37,257 nt of DNA from VBAS01 sp035318985. GTDB taxonomy: Bacteria > Bacteroidota > Bacteroidia > Chitinophagales > Chitinophagaceae. Made by a program: the position numbers and the translations under genes. Positions 24,035 to 31,770 of the stretch are shown here, piece after piece. Under the pieces are notes generated by a model. It saw nothing but the letters and a program-made list of their open reading frames with translations. It was not told the origin of the DNA and did not search any database. Every line of letters starts with the position of its first letter. Positions within the stretch are counted from its first letter, which is position 1. The DNA is taken from positions 1-37,257 of the forward strand of contig DATHDP010000107.1 in NCBI GenBank assembly GCA_035318985.1, read 5' to 3'.

Positions 24035-25239
24035 TTTATCATTAATATAATTTTATGAGAACAATACTAAACTTCTTTTTGCTTACAGCTGGCATCGCTG
24101 GTTTTTTGGCGGCTTGTGATAAAGCAGAAACTTTGCCTTTACATGGAAGCGGAACAGCGTCTGTACTTTCTGCATCTTCCACTAATGTAGCACCTGCTCC
24201 GATTGATTCTAACAAGATAGCATTGACTCTGAATTGGACAAGTCCTCAATATGATACAGATACGACCAACTATAAGTTTGTTATTGAAATAGATTCAACG
24301 GGTAAAAATTTTGCCAAAGCTGACACCCGGACAGTGACGGGAAAATTAACTACAAGTTTTATTGCAAAGGAATTAAATACTTTATTACTTGACCGTGGTT
24401 ATGCATTTAATGTACCCGTTGATATGGATGTGCGTCTGAAAGCTTCTTACGGGAATAATAATGAACTGAAACTTTCCAATGTAGTTAAAATAAAAATGAC
24501 TCCTTATAAAGTACCACCAAAAGTTGCTTTGCCTGCTTCATTAAAATTATTTATTGTAGGTAGTGGTACTGCAGGTGGCGATGCTACTGGTTGGAACAAT
24601 CCTGTGCCCGTTCCCTCCCAGGAGTTTTCCAGAATTGATGAAACAACATGGGGTGGCATATTTCAATTAACAGGCGGAAAATCTTATTTATTACTCCCGA
24701 CAAACGATAATGTATGGGATATAAAATATGGAGGTACAGGAGGCAACAATTCTAACAATGTTGACGGCGACAATTTCAAAGTCGGAGGTAGCGATTTAAA
24801 AACGCCTGCTGCAAGCGGTATGTATAAAATTATTTTTGATTTTCAGCAGGGAAAATTTACAGTTACACCTTATACTGGAACGTTGGCATCCAGTTTATTC
24901 ATTGTAGGTAATGCAACACCTGGTGGCGATGCCACCGGATGGAACAACCCGGTCCCCGTTCCATCGCAACAATTTACAAGAGTAAATTCTTCTTTGTTTG
25001 AACTAACAATACCATTGATTGCAAATAAAAGTTATTTGTTACTTCCGGCCAATGGATCCTGGGATCATAAATATGGTGGACTGGGAGGAAACAATTCCAA
25101 TAACGTATTGGGGGATGAATTAAAATACGACGGGTCTGATTTAAAAGCACCAACTGAAAATGCTACTTACAAAATTTCAATAAACTTTGCTTCAGGTACT
25201 GCTGCAGGTTCTTCTGCAAAGTTTTCAGTTGTAAAACAA
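23708..25239 (+). repeat. three coding repeats of a SusE/F binding module across two genes
   Basis: Module A (23708-24028), module B (24547-24867) and module C (24895-25239) encode about 107-114 residues each. All three contain the identical 16-residue string GGDATGWNNPVPVPSQ, while codons differ at many third positions. This points to old duplication under strong protein-level selection and not to a recent DNA copy. Confidence 0.85.
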
Positions 25240-25242
25240 TAA
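24055..25242 (+). CDS. SusE/SusF-like surface glycan-binding lipoprotein, two C-terminal binding modules
   Basis: A 395-residue lipoprotein with lipobox FLAAC (Cys21). The N-terminal SusE Ig-like region spans about 28-150 (SVLSASSTNVAPAPI ... ALTLNWTSPQYDT ... FVIEIDSTGKNF). Two tandem binding modules follow at 165-271 and 281-394. Both contain GGDATGWNNPVPVPSQ and KYGG.GGNNSNNV, and each is closely similar to the single module of the preceding gene. It lies 20 bp after that gene and 37 bp before the operon's terminator. The extra module probably raises avidity for the same ligand, as in SusE versus SusF of the Bacteroides starch system. Confidence 0.92.
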   Translation: MRTILNFFLLTAGIAGFLAACDKAETLPLHGSGTASVLSASSTNVAPAPIDSNKIALTLNWTSPQYDTDTTNYKFVIEIDSTGKNFAKADTRTVTGKLTTSFIAKELNTLLLDRGYAFNVPVDMDVRLKASYGNNNELKLSNVVKIKMTPYKVPPKVALPASLKLFIVGSGTAGGDATGWNNPVPVPSQEFSRIDETTWGGIFQLTGGKSYLLLPTNDNVWDIKYGGTGGNNSNNVDGDNFKVGGSDLKTPAASGMYKIIFDFQQGKFTVTPYTGTLASSLFIVGNATPGGDATGWNNPVPVPSQQFTRVNSSLFELTIPLIANKSYLLLPANGSWDHKYGGLGGNNSNNVLGDELKYDGSDLKAPTENATYKISINFASGTAAGSSAKFSVVKQ

Positions 25243-25279
25243 ATATAATTTATATAAGCAGTCAGTAATTTGGTTACAT

Positions 25280-25310
25280 GCCGCCCCGATTCTTCGGGGC
25301 GGCTTTTTTT
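25280..25310 (+). terminator. strong intrinsic terminator of the Sus operon
   Basis: A perfect 10-bp GC-rich stem GCCGCCCCGA / TCGGGGCGGC with loop TTCT, followed directly by seven T (25304-25310). It lies 37 bp after the last Sus gene. Confidence 0.95.
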
Positions 25311-25400
25311 CATGAATAATATTCTGTTTATATAAAATCTTTTTGAAAAGATAAAGAAGACCAAAAGAAGATTTTGTCATTTGATCTTTGCCTTAAAAAA

Positions 25401-25889
25401 CTAGGTCCTTAAAAGAACTACAAGAAATACTAATACAGAAAAGACAAGAATAACATAAGATAACCGTAAGGATAAAGAATAGTGCATTGTAGGCATCAGT
25501 AATTTCAAATTATGAATCTTTTTTTTATGTTGTATCGTGGCAAACGTCAATGTTATAAAACCAAGTGCGATAAGAAACATGCCTATCTCCTGCCCGGTAA
25601 TATAATGCCCTATTGGACTTTGGTGATTTTCAAGTCTTGTATAATAAAATTTGTAGGCTGTAAATCCAAGTCCTAAACATGTTATATTCCATTTTATCCA
25701 ATTCAATTGCAATTTTTCCGAAGCTACTCTTGATCTTTCAGCATCATTTTCTTTTTTGAGAATACCTATTTCCCTCTTTTCCATTTCCCTTCTCCTTTTA
25801 GCGGCTGCTTCCTGCATCTTTTCCATTTCCTTTTTCTTTTTAGCAACTTCCTTTTCTATTTTGTCGCCTTTGAATTCGTTGTTTTTCAT
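25401..25889 (-). CDS. DUF202-like membrane protein with charged N-terminal coiled coil
   Basis: A 162-residue protein. Residues 1-55 are almost entirely charged (KKKKEMEKMQEAAAKRRREMEKRE) and should form a coiled coil in the cytoplasm. From about 56 the pattern RVASEKLQLNWIKWNITCLGLGFTAYKFYY matches the DUF202/YidH-type start (charged stretch, then LxWI/K and a helix). It is followed by a second helix GMFLIALGFITLTFATI and a third YVILVFSVLVFLVVLL. The function of DUF202 proteins is unknown. The coiled-coil extension is longer than in typical short family members. It is isolated, convergent with the Sus operon across the terminator and tandem with the HD gene 152 bp upstream. Confidence 0.75.
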   Translation of the reverse strand: MKNNEFKGDKIEKEVAKKKKEMEKMQEAAAKRRREMEKREIGILKKENDAERSRVASEKLQLNWIKWNITCLGLGFTAYKFYYTRLENHQSPIGHYITGQEIGMFLIALGFITLTFATIQHKKKIHNLKLLMPTMHYSLSLRLSYVILVFSVLVFLVVLLRT

Positions 25890-26041
25890 TTATAAGAATT
25901 TAGATGCTGAGATCATTGACAATTTTTAATTTTTTTAATTCGACCTTGATCAAATAGTGTCTTGTTCATAGAAAATTACAACATTAAAAAATGCGAAGAG
26001 CAAAAGCTCGTCGATAATATTTTCTACCAAAATGGCAAGAC

Positions 26042-26641
26042 CTAATTCACATCTTTTTGATGATCAATGATGAACTGAATGATATCTTCAAGAGAAGTAT
26101 TTATACGGGAGATGGCATCATTGATGTCTTCCCGACTTACTTGTGCTGCAAAAGCAGGTGATTTCAATCTTTTTAAAACGCTTTTTACTTCTAATCCTTC
26201 ATATCGTGTGGGACGAATAAGTGCCGCGGCATGTACAAATCCCGATAGCTCATCAAAAGCGTAGATCATTTTATCCATTGTGTTATTCGGCTCTACTCCA
26301 AAATAACCTGGTCCATGAGAAGCGATGCAGTGAATTACTTCAGGATCAATATTTCTTTTTTCTAATTCTTCAATAATAATACGGCAATGATTATCAGGAT
26401 ATTTTTCCCAATCAGCATCATGTAGCAAGCCTGCCAGTTCCCACTTCAATGCAGTTTGTTCATCTGCATTTTCTTTTTCAATAGCCCATGCTTTCATAAC
26501 AGCCGCTACCTGTTTCATATGCAAGCGAAGCTTTTCATTCGGCACCCATTCATTTAATAATGTATTAGCTTCTTCAATAGTCATAAGATTGCCTGCATTT
26601 GCAGGATCGCCAAAACTGTTACGGCCGAGATTATGAGACAT
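26042..26641 (-). CDS. HD-domain hydrolase
   Basis: A 199-residue protein of the HD/HDIG superfamily. The likely metal set is His41 in LRLHMKQV, the HD pair His74-Asp75 in AGLLHDADWEKYPDNH and His109 in IASHGPG, with Asp130 in YAFDELSGFVHAAALIRPTRYEGL. Members hydrolyse phosphomono- or diesters of nucleotides or related compounds; the substrate here is unknown. Met20 (start at 26584) is an alternative start. The protein core begins right after it, and the first 19 residues (MSHNLGRNSFGDPANAGNL) look untypical, so the shorter form is quite possible. It is divergent from the metallo-hydrolase gene at 26780. Confidence 0.82.
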   Translation of the reverse strand: MSHNLGRNSFGDPANAGNLMTIEEANTLLNEWVPNEKLRLHMKQVAAVMKAWAIEKENADEQTALKWELAGLLHDADWEKYPDNHCRIIIEELEKRNIDPEVIHCIASHGPGYFGVEPNNTMDKMIYAFDELSGFVHAAALIRPTRYEGLEVKSVLKRLKSPAFAAQVSREDINDAISRINTSLEDIIQFIIDHQKDVN

Positions 26642-26779
26642 GAGAAAAAGATTTTAAGTACGGCAAGATAATAATTAATAGAAATCAACTCTCACCGGGT
26701 AAAAATGTTTGTTTACCGAAATTGACGATCTTATAATAACTAACCGCTGTAATTTGCGTGTAAATTAAACCTTGAATAA

Positions 26780-27811
26780 ATGTCATTAAAGATCACAGGT
26801 AAAACTCCATCCGGAAAACATCTGGAGAAATTAAAACGATCTCCGAATTATAAAAAGGATGCTTTTCAGAATCTATCTGATACTCCAATGAAACCGGATG
26901 ATATTTCTTATTGGAAAATGATGAAAGAATTCATTCATAAGAATAAAAACACTATTCCGCCTGTAAAATTACCATCAGTAAAAACTGATCTTTCAAAGTT
27001 GAATTCTTTGGAACCTGTGATCGTGTGGTTTGGACATTCGTCTTATTTGATACGTATTGAAAACAAAAACTTTCTTATAGATCCAGTCTTCAGTGGCAAT
27101 GCAGCCCCATTATCTTTTATGATAAAAGCTTTTCCTGGTAGTAATATCTATAAGCCGGAAGACATGCCTGCGATCGATTACTTAATTCTTACACATGATC
27201 ATTATGACCATCTTGATTTTAAAACTGTAAGAAAGCTTAGGAATAAAGTAAACAACATTTATTGTTCATTAGGTGTCAGCTCTCATTTAAAGTACTGGGG
27301 CTTTGACATAAATAAGATCACAGAAATAGATTGGTGGGAATCAAAACAGTTAGACGAAAACATTTCATTGACGGCTGCACCAGCTCGTCACTTTTCCGGA
27401 AGAGGAATTAAAAGAGGACAAACATTCTGGTCATCATTTATTTTAAAAACGAAAGATCATAATTTATATCTCGGCGGCGATTCTGGTTATGACTCACATT
27501 TTAAGGAGATCGGAGATAAGTACGGTCCATTTGATATTGCAATACTCGAAGCCGGACAGTACAATACGATGTGGCCTCTCATACATATGATGCCTGAAGA
27601 AACAGTACAAGCTGCAGTTGATCTGAAAGCAAAGTCATTATTACCCGTTCATTGGGGTAAATTCACTTTAGCTTTGCATGCATGGGATGAGCCAATTAAA
27701 AGAATACTGGATAAAGCAAAAGAATTAAATATGAAAGTGCTTACTCCTAAGATTGGACAGCCGCTTGTTCTTGAAGACAGTTTCAAAACAGAAAACTGGT
27801 GGGATTTGTAA
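26780..27811 (+). CDS. MBL-fold metallo-hydrolase, NAPE-PLD/UlaG-like
   Basis: A 343-residue cytoplasmic-looking protein of the metallo-beta-lactamase superfamily. The zinc ligands are THDHYDH (His139, His141, Asp143, His144), His204 in PARHFSGRG, Asp234 in LGGDSGYD and His291 in LLPVHWGKF. The combination of IVWFGHSSYLIRI, FLIDPVF, PARHFSGRG and LPVHWG is the pattern of the NAPE-PLD-like branch (phospholipase D-type or phosphodiesterase hydrolases). Bacterial members have largely unknown substrates. An N-terminal 70-residue extension (SPNYKKDAFQNLSDTP ... SYWKMMKEFI) is also usual in this branch. No signal peptide was seen. It lies 228 bp upstream of rplM. Confidence 0.88.
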   Translation: MSLKITGKTPSGKHLEKLKRSPNYKKDAFQNLSDTPMKPDDISYWKMMKEFIHKNKNTIPPVKLPSVKTDLSKLNSLEPVIVWFGHSSYLIRIENKNFLIDPVFSGNAAPLSFMIKAFPGSNIYKPEDMPAIDYLILTHDHYDHLDFKTVRKLRNKVNNIYCSLGVSSHLKYWGFDINKITEIDWWESKQLDENISLTAAPARHFSGRGIKRGQTFWSSFILKTKDHNLYLGGDSGYDSHFKEIGDKYGPFDIAILEAGQYNTMWPLIHMMPEETVQAAVDLKAKSLLPVHWGKFTLALHAWDEPIKRILDKAKELNMKVLTPKIGQPLVLEDSFKTENWWDL

Positions 27812-27903
27812 AGCCGAGAGCAGGTCTTAAAAATTGGGGGACAAAATTTTTACTGTAAATCAGCCTTTTATAAAGGTGTGATAAAAAATACTTCCCTTCT
27901 TTT

Positions 27904-27935
27904 TTGGAAATAAACTTCATTCAAACTTATCTTCG
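27904..27935 (+). promoter_or_regulatory. candidate promoter of the rplM-rpsI(-rpsB) genes
   Basis: TTG (27904-27906), a 21-nt spacer and TATCTTCG (27928-27935), one mismatch from TAnnTTTG. The identical octamer TATCTTCG precedes pyrH (31870-31877). The implied rplM leader is about 100 nt. Confidence 0.45.
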
Positions 27936-27938
27936 CAG

Positions 27939-27996
27939 CCCCTTAAAAAAAATTATGGGGAATCAGATTGAAGGATGGTTCAACTGATCATTTTTT
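27939..27996 (+). promoter_or_regulatory. rplM: structured rplM leader, possible L13 autoregulatory element or attenuator
   Basis: Two stems are visible. CCCC (27939-27942) can pair with GGGG (27957-27960) around an A-rich loop. ATCAG-A-TTGAA (27962-27972) pairs with TTCAA-CTGAT (27979-27988), ten base pairs with one bulged A and the loop GGATGG. The second stem is followed closely by six T (27991-27996), so it could act as an attenuator. Ribosomal-protein operons are often controlled by such leaders; the link to L13 is an inference. Confidence 0.45.
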
Positions 27997-28039
27997 AACC
28001 GGCGAAAGGTAAATAACCAATAGCCAAAAGATTTCTTAA

Positions 28040-28483
28040 ATGAGCAAACTACATTTCACAACAAAACATGCAAATGCGGCTACCGTAAAACGCGACTGGT
28101 ATATCGTTGACGGTACTAATCAAACCGTAGGACGTATGTGTTCAAGGATCGCAGCAGTACTGCGTGGCAAGAACAAGGCGTCTTATACTCCACACGTTGA
28201 CACTGGAGATTTCGTAATTGTAATTAACGCCGACAAAGTCACTTTCACCGGCAACAAACTTGAAGAAAAAGAGTATGATCACTTTACTGGTTATCCAGGT
28301 GGTTTAAAAGTAGAGACAGCAAAAAATTTGTTGGCTCGTCGTCCTGAGAATGTTGTTGAAAGAGGTGTAAAAGGAATGTTGCCAAAAAATCGCCTTGGTC
28401 GCAAGATGTACAAAAAACTTTTTGTGTATGCTGGCGCTGAACATCCACATGGTGCGCAACAACCAAAAGAATTTAAATACTAA
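28040..28483 (+). CDS. rplM: 50S ribosomal protein L13
   Basis: A 147-residue ribosomal large-subunit protein, an early assembler that binds 23S rRNA. Diagnostic stretches are WYIVDGTNQTVGRMCSRIAAVLRGKNKASYTPHVDTGDFVIVINADKV and YTFTGYPGG-like YDHFTGYPGGLKVE, followed by VVERGVKGMLPKNRLGRKMYKKLFVYAGAEHPHGAQQPK. Length and order are standard. It is followed by rpsI after 62 bp, the near-universal rplM-rpsI pair. An inverted repeat lies in that gap. Expression is probably controlled by the leader at 27939-27996. Confidence 0.98.
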   Translation: MSKLHFTTKHANAATVKRDWYIVDGTNQTVGRMCSRIAAVLRGKNKASYTPHVDTGDFVIVINADKVTFTGNKLEEKEYDHFTGYPGGLKVETAKNLLARRPENVVERGVKGMLPKNRLGRKMYKKLFVYAGAEHPHGAQQPKEFKY

Positions 28484-28489
28484 TTACAA

Positions 28490-28535
28490 GGTTTCTGATT
28501 TCTAAATTTTGAAATCAGAAACCTGAAATCAGAAA
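28490..28535. repeat. perfect 13-bp inverted repeat with third arm copy, rplM-rpsI gap
   Basis: GGTTTCTGATTTC (28490-28502) and GAAATCAGAAACC (28511-28523) form a perfect 13-bp hairpin with an 8-nt loop. The first 11 nt of the right arm (GAAATCAGAAA) occur again at 28525-28535, so the left arm could pair with either copy. It ends 10 bp before the rpsI start. It could be a processing or attenuation signal, or a mobile mini-repeat. Confidence 0.75.
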
Positions 28536-28545
28536 TAAAAAACAA

Positions 28546-28935
28546 ATGGAAAAGCAAAAAACAGGAGTTGGTCGTCGTAAAGAAGCTGTGACAAGAGTAT
28601 TCGTTTCCAAAGGAAGCGGTAAGATCATAGTAAACGACAAAGACTATAAAGAATATTTTTCACTGGTGTATTTGCAAAACCAGGTGATCCGTCCTTTAAA
28701 GACTGTAGAAGCAGCAGATAAATTTGATATTAAGATCAATGCTGCAGGCGGCGGTGTTAAAGGGCAAGCTGAATCAGCTATGCTTGGTATCGCAAGGGTA
28801 TTGATTGATATTAACCCGGAGTTTCGTCCTGCATTAAAAGCTGCAGGCTTGTTGAAACGTGACCCAAGATCAGTTGAACGTAAAAAGTTCGGTCATAAGA
28901 AAGCAAGAAGAAGCTTCCAGTTCTCTAAACGTTAA
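28546..28935 (+). CDS. rpsI: 30S ribosomal protein S9
   Basis: A 129-residue small-subunit protein whose C-terminal tail reaches the P-site tRNA. Diagnostic stretches are TGVGRRKEAVTRVFVSKGSGKIIVNDKDYKEYF, IKINAAGGGVKGQAESAMLGIARVLI and the basic tail RDPRSVERKKFGHKKARRSFQFSKR ending in Lys-Arg. Full length. It lies 62 bp after rplM and 42 bp before rpsB; the two AT-rich gaps contain inverted repeats and no clear terminator with a T-run, so co-transcription into rpsB is possible. Confidence 0.98.
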   Translation: MEKQKTGVGRRKEAVTRVFVSKGSGKIIVNDKDYKEYFSLVYLQNQVIRPLKTVEAADKFDIKINAAGGGVKGQAESAMLGIARVLIDINPEFRPALKAAGLLKRDPRSVERKKFGHKKARRSFQFSKR

Positions 28936-28977
28936 TTTCAATTTGCAATTACAAACTTTAAATTTCAAATTATTATA

Positions 28978-29844
28978 ATGGAAAATAATACATCCTTACA
29001 GCAGCAACTTCTCGAAGCAGGTGTTCATTTTGGTCACTTGCGCAAGAAATGGAATCCGAAGATGTTGCCATACATCTTTGCTGAAAAGAAAGGTATTCAT
29101 ATCATTGACCTTAATAAAACAACCGAGTGCCTGCAGGAAACTGCAGCTGTATTAAAACAGATTGCACGCAGTGGTAAAAAAATTCTTTTTGTTGGAACAA
29201 AGAAGCAGGCAAAAGATATCGTGACTGAATGTGCACAGAAAGTAAACATGCCTTATGTAACTGAACGTTGGTTGGGTGGAATGCTTACCAACTTCAATAC
29301 AGTACGTAAGAGTGTAAAGAAAATGCAGAGCATTGAAAAAATGTTAGGCGATGGTTCTTTTGACAGCATTACAAAAAAAGAACGTCTTACACTTAGCCGC
29401 GATAAAGAGAAAATGGAAAAAGTTCTTGGTGGTATCGCACAACTGAGCCGTGTTCCGGCAGCGTTGTTCATCGTTGATATCGGTCATGAGCATATCGCAT
29501 TAGCAGAAGCAAAACGTCTTGGTGTTGGTACATTCGGAGTAGTAGATACTAACTGTGATCCAAACAAAGTTGATTTTGCTATTCCTGCAAATGATGATGC
29601 AACAAAATCGATTGCAATCATTACTCAATATATCACTGCAGCTATTGCAGAAGGATTAGCTGAACGCCAGGCTGCAAAAGATGAGGAAACAGATGATGCA
29701 TCTCTTACAGATGAGAATCAAAAGAAAGCTGCAAGAATGGAAGCCGAAGCACAAGCTGAAGCAGGCGGTGGTGGTAAACCTCGTGGTGGTGGCCAACCAA
29801 GACGTCGTACACCAAGCAGTCCAAAAAGAACAAGTAACAGGTAA
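28978..29844 (+). CDS. rpsB: 30S ribosomal protein S2 with basic C-terminal extension
   Basis: A 288-residue protein. The core (about 1-225) is classic S2: LLEAGVHFGHLRKKWNPKM, ILFVGTKKQAKDIV, YVTERWLGGMLTNF, FIVDIGHEHIALAEAKRLG and DTNCDPNKVDFAIPANDDATKSI. After it comes an extension of about 50 residues (DEETDDASLTDENQKKAARMEAEAQAEAGG) rich in Ala/Glu and then Gly/Arg (PRGGGQPRRRT), absent from shorter orthologues but common in this phylum. S2 helps bind S1 to the 30S subunit. It is followed by tsf after 229 bp, an unusually long gap filled by two dispersed repeats. Confidence 0.97.
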   Translation: MENNTSLQQQLLEAGVHFGHLRKKWNPKMLPYIFAEKKGIHIIDLNKTTECLQETAAVLKQIARSGKKILFVGTKKQAKDIVTECAQKVNMPYVTERWLGGMLTNFNTVRKSVKKMQSIEKMLGDGSFDSITKKERLTLSRDKEKMEKVLGGIAQLSRVPAALFIVDIGHEHIALAEAKRLGVGTFGVVDTNCDPNKVDFAIPANDDATKSIAIITQYITAAIAEGLAERQAAKDEETDDASLTDENQKKAARMEAEAQAEAGGGGKPRGGGQPRRRTPSSPKRTSNR

Positions 29845-29870
29845 ACCCCCTGTCCCCCTAAAGGGGAGAC
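29845..29870. repeat. short dispersed repeat, CCCCTAAAGGGG type (second copy)
   Basis: It starts directly at the rpsB stop and reads ACCCCCTGTCCCCCTAAAGGGG plus AGAC. CCCCT/AGGGG form a small dyad (29855-29866). It is the reverse-orientation relative of 5014-5035 in front of the sugar kinase. There is no T-run after it, so it is not a convincing terminator. Confidence 0.55.
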
Positions 29871-29933
29871 TTAGTTCGAAGAATCATTTAGTGGTTCGTT
29901 AGTTCTTTAAAACTGAAAGTGAGGATTGTGATA

Positions 29934-30006
29934 CCAACTTCATTGCTACTATTTAGCTTTTGTTGCGTCGCACTCTTCATCGTTCTTTTCTCTATTGAAC
30001 TTTTTC
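29934..30006 (+). repeat. dispersed intergenic repeat, copy R2 (core TTGCGTCGCACTC)
   Basis: It lies in the rpsB-tsf gap. The left part 29934-29975 matches R1 (6054-6095) at 36 of 42 positions. The right part 29963-30005 matches the reverse complement of R3 (31761-31803) at 35 of 43. This copy therefore links the other two and looks the most complete. It ends about 67 bp before the tsf start. The remaining gap to tsf holds an AT-rich stretch of TTAATT-type units. Confidence 0.75.
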
Positions 30007-30073
30007 GGAGAGTAAAATGGAGGTTCAAAGTGAAAGAGAATTATTAATTCTTAATTTTTAATTATTAATTACA

Positions 30074-30910
30074 ATGTCAACCGTAACAATAAGTGCACAG
30101 GATATAAATAAGTTGCGCCAAATGACCGGCGCCGGCATGATGGATTGCCGTAAAGCATTAACCGAAACCAATGGCGATTTTGAAGCAGCCATTGACTGGT
30201 TAAGAAAGCAAGGACAAAAAGTTGCTGCAAAGCGTAGCGACCGTGAAGCAAAAGAAGGTGTTGTGATCGCACAAACAACAGACGATCATAAAACAGGTAT
30301 TGTTGTTTGTGTAAGCTGCGAAACAGATTTTGTTTCGAAGAATGCAGACTTCGTTGCATTTGCGCAAAGCATCGCTGAAGCTGCTATCGGGCATAATGTA
30401 AAAAGCCTGGAAGAGCTGATGAATGCAAAAGCTCCGCACACAACAGTAGCAGAAATGGTAAATGATAAACTAGCAGCGATCGGTGAAAAGATCGGTGTTA
30501 CAAAGTTTGAAAGAATAGACGCAGACTATGTGGCTTCCTATATTCACGGAGCATATCGCATCGGCGTATTGGTTGGATTAAATAAAGATGCAGCTGAAGC
30601 AGGTAAAGATATTGCCATGCAGATCGCAGCGTTGAATCCTGTAGCAGTTGATGCAGCAAGTGTTCCGGCAAGTGTTATTGCCCGTGAAAAAGATATCATC
30701 ATGGAACTGATGAAACAAGATCCGAAGATGGCAGGCAAACCTGATGAAATGCTTGCAAAAATTGCCGAGGGCAAAATGGGAGCATTCTTTAAAGAACAAA
30801 CTTTAACAGCACAAGCTTTTGTAAAAGATGGCAGCAAAACTGTTGCTGATTATCTGAAAGAAAATGGTGATGTGAAAGTGACAGAGTTTAAGAGAGTGGC
30901 ATTAGGATAA
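30074..30910 (+). CDS. tsf: translation elongation factor Ts
   Basis: A 278-residue nucleotide-exchange factor for EF-Tu. The N-terminal UBA-like domain shows ISAQDINKLRQMTGAGMMDCRKALTETNGDFEAAIDWLRKQG. The next part has KRSDREAKEGVV and CVSCETDFVSKNADFVAFA, the EF-Tu contact region. The rest is the dimerisation/core domain, with YIHGAYRIGVLVGL and the C-terminal FVKDGSKTVADYLKE. Standard length. It lies downstream of rpsB as in most bacteria but is ended by its own terminator at 30933-30959, so pyrH is not in the same transcript by default. Confidence 0.98.
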   Translation: MSTVTISAQDINKLRQMTGAGMMDCRKALTETNGDFEAAIDWLRKQGQKVAAKRSDREAKEGVVIAQTTDDHKTGIVVCVSCETDFVSKNADFVAFAQSIAEAAIGHNVKSLEELMNAKAPHTTVAEMVNDKLAAIGEKIGVTKFERIDADYVASYIHGAYRIGVLVGLNKDAAEAGKDIAMQIAALNPVAVDAASVPASVIAREKDIIMELMKQDPKMAGKPDEMLAKIAEGKMGAFFKEQTLTAQAFVKDGSKTVADYLKENGDVKVTEFKRVALG

Positions 30911-30932
30911 ATTTTACGTATCAAAATATTTT

Positions 30933-30959
30933 AAGGGAGTCATTCGGCTCCCTTTTTTA
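30933..30959 (+). terminator. intrinsic terminator of tsf
   Basis: AAGGGAG (30933-30939) pairs with CTCCCTT (30948-30954), extendable inward by a T-G wobble and a C-G pair to leave the loop ATTC. It is followed by a run of T to 30958. It lies 22 bp after the tsf stop. Confidence 0.9.
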
Positions 30960-30969
30960 TTTTTATAAA

Positions 30970-31770
30970 ATGGAAAATATAAATCAGTACTTCGAGGCTA
31001 ATAGATCTCTATGGAACCAGAGAACTGCTGTACATAAAGATTCTGCGTTTTATGATCTCGCAGGTTTCAAAGCCGGCGCAAATGTTCTTACACCAATTGA
31101 ATTAAATGAAATTGGTGATGTATATGGAAGGTCACTACTGCATTTGCAATGTCATTTTGGAATGGATACGATGAGTTTCAGCCGGATGGGTGCAAAGTGT
31201 ACAGGAGTTGATTTGAGTGATGATGCTATAAAGCTTGCAAGAGAAATTAATGACGAACTTAAGCTTGATGCAAAATTTGTTTGCTGTAATGTGTACGAAA
31301 CTTCAGAGTTTGTAAAAGAACAGTTCGATATTGTTTTTACTTCTTACGGAACAATTGGATGGTTGCCCGATCTCGACCCATGGGCAAAAATGATAGTTGA
31401 AAGATTAAAACCAGGCGGTCTTTTTTATATTGCAGAGTTTCATCCTGTGGTTTGGATGTTTGATGATGATTTTACTCATATCAAATATTACTATGATAAC
31501 AAGGAGCTGATAGTAATGGAGGATCAACCGACATACACAGGCGATGAAAATGAGATACAAGGAAAGGAGTATAGCTGGAATCATAGTATTAGCGAAGTGT
31601 TGAATGCATTAATAAATGCAGGGCTGAAAATTGAGTTTTTTAATGAACACACCTACTCACCGTATTCAAATTTTAAAAATTCTGTAGAGACAGAAACAGG
31701 TAAGTGGCATATAAAGGGAATGGAAGGAAAGATCCCGATGGTGTATTCTTTGAAAGCAGTAAAAAGCTGA
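30970..31770 (+). CDS. class I SAM-dependent methyltransferase
   Basis: A 266-residue protein. The SAM-binding motif I is degenerate but recognisable as LLHLQCHFGMDTMSFSRMGAKCTGVDLSDDAIKLAREI (56-93), with the acidic Asp after beta-2 in GVDLS. Motif post-I/II is QFDIVFTSYGTIGWLPDL and motif III is LKPGGLFYIAEFHPV. The LQCHFG variant of the glycine loop is typical of a branch of uncharacterised bacterial methyltransferases. The substrate is unknown. It sits between tsf and pyrH, which are usually adjacent, starting 10 bp after the tsf terminator. Its last codons and stop overlap repeat copy R3, so the repeat supplies its C-terminus. Confidence 0.85.
   Translation: MENINQYFEANRSLWNQRTAVHKDSAFYDLAGFKAGANVLTPIELNEIGDVYGRSLLHLQCHFGMDTMSFSRMGAKCTGVDLSDDAIKLAREINDELKLDAKFVCCNVYETSEFVKEQFDIVFTSYGTIGWLPDLDPWAKMIVERLKPGGLFYIAEFHPVVWMFDDDFTHIKYYYDNKELIVMEDQPTYTGDENEIQGKEYSWNHSISEVLNALINAGLKIEFFNEHTYSPYSNFKNSVETETGKWHIKGMEGKIPMVYSLKAVKS

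Noticed and set aside
23708..25239. Possible CRISPR or satellite array in the repeated segment
   Set aside because: The repeats are about 320-345 bp coding modules in frame, not short direct repeats with spacers.
29681..29902. 73-residue ORF overlapping the rpsB tail
   Set aside because: It is a shadow of the low-complexity Ala/Glu/Gly extension of S2 in another frame.
30069..30359. 96-residue minus-strand ORF opposite tsf
   Set aside because: It is antisense to a conserved essential gene and has no recognisable pattern.
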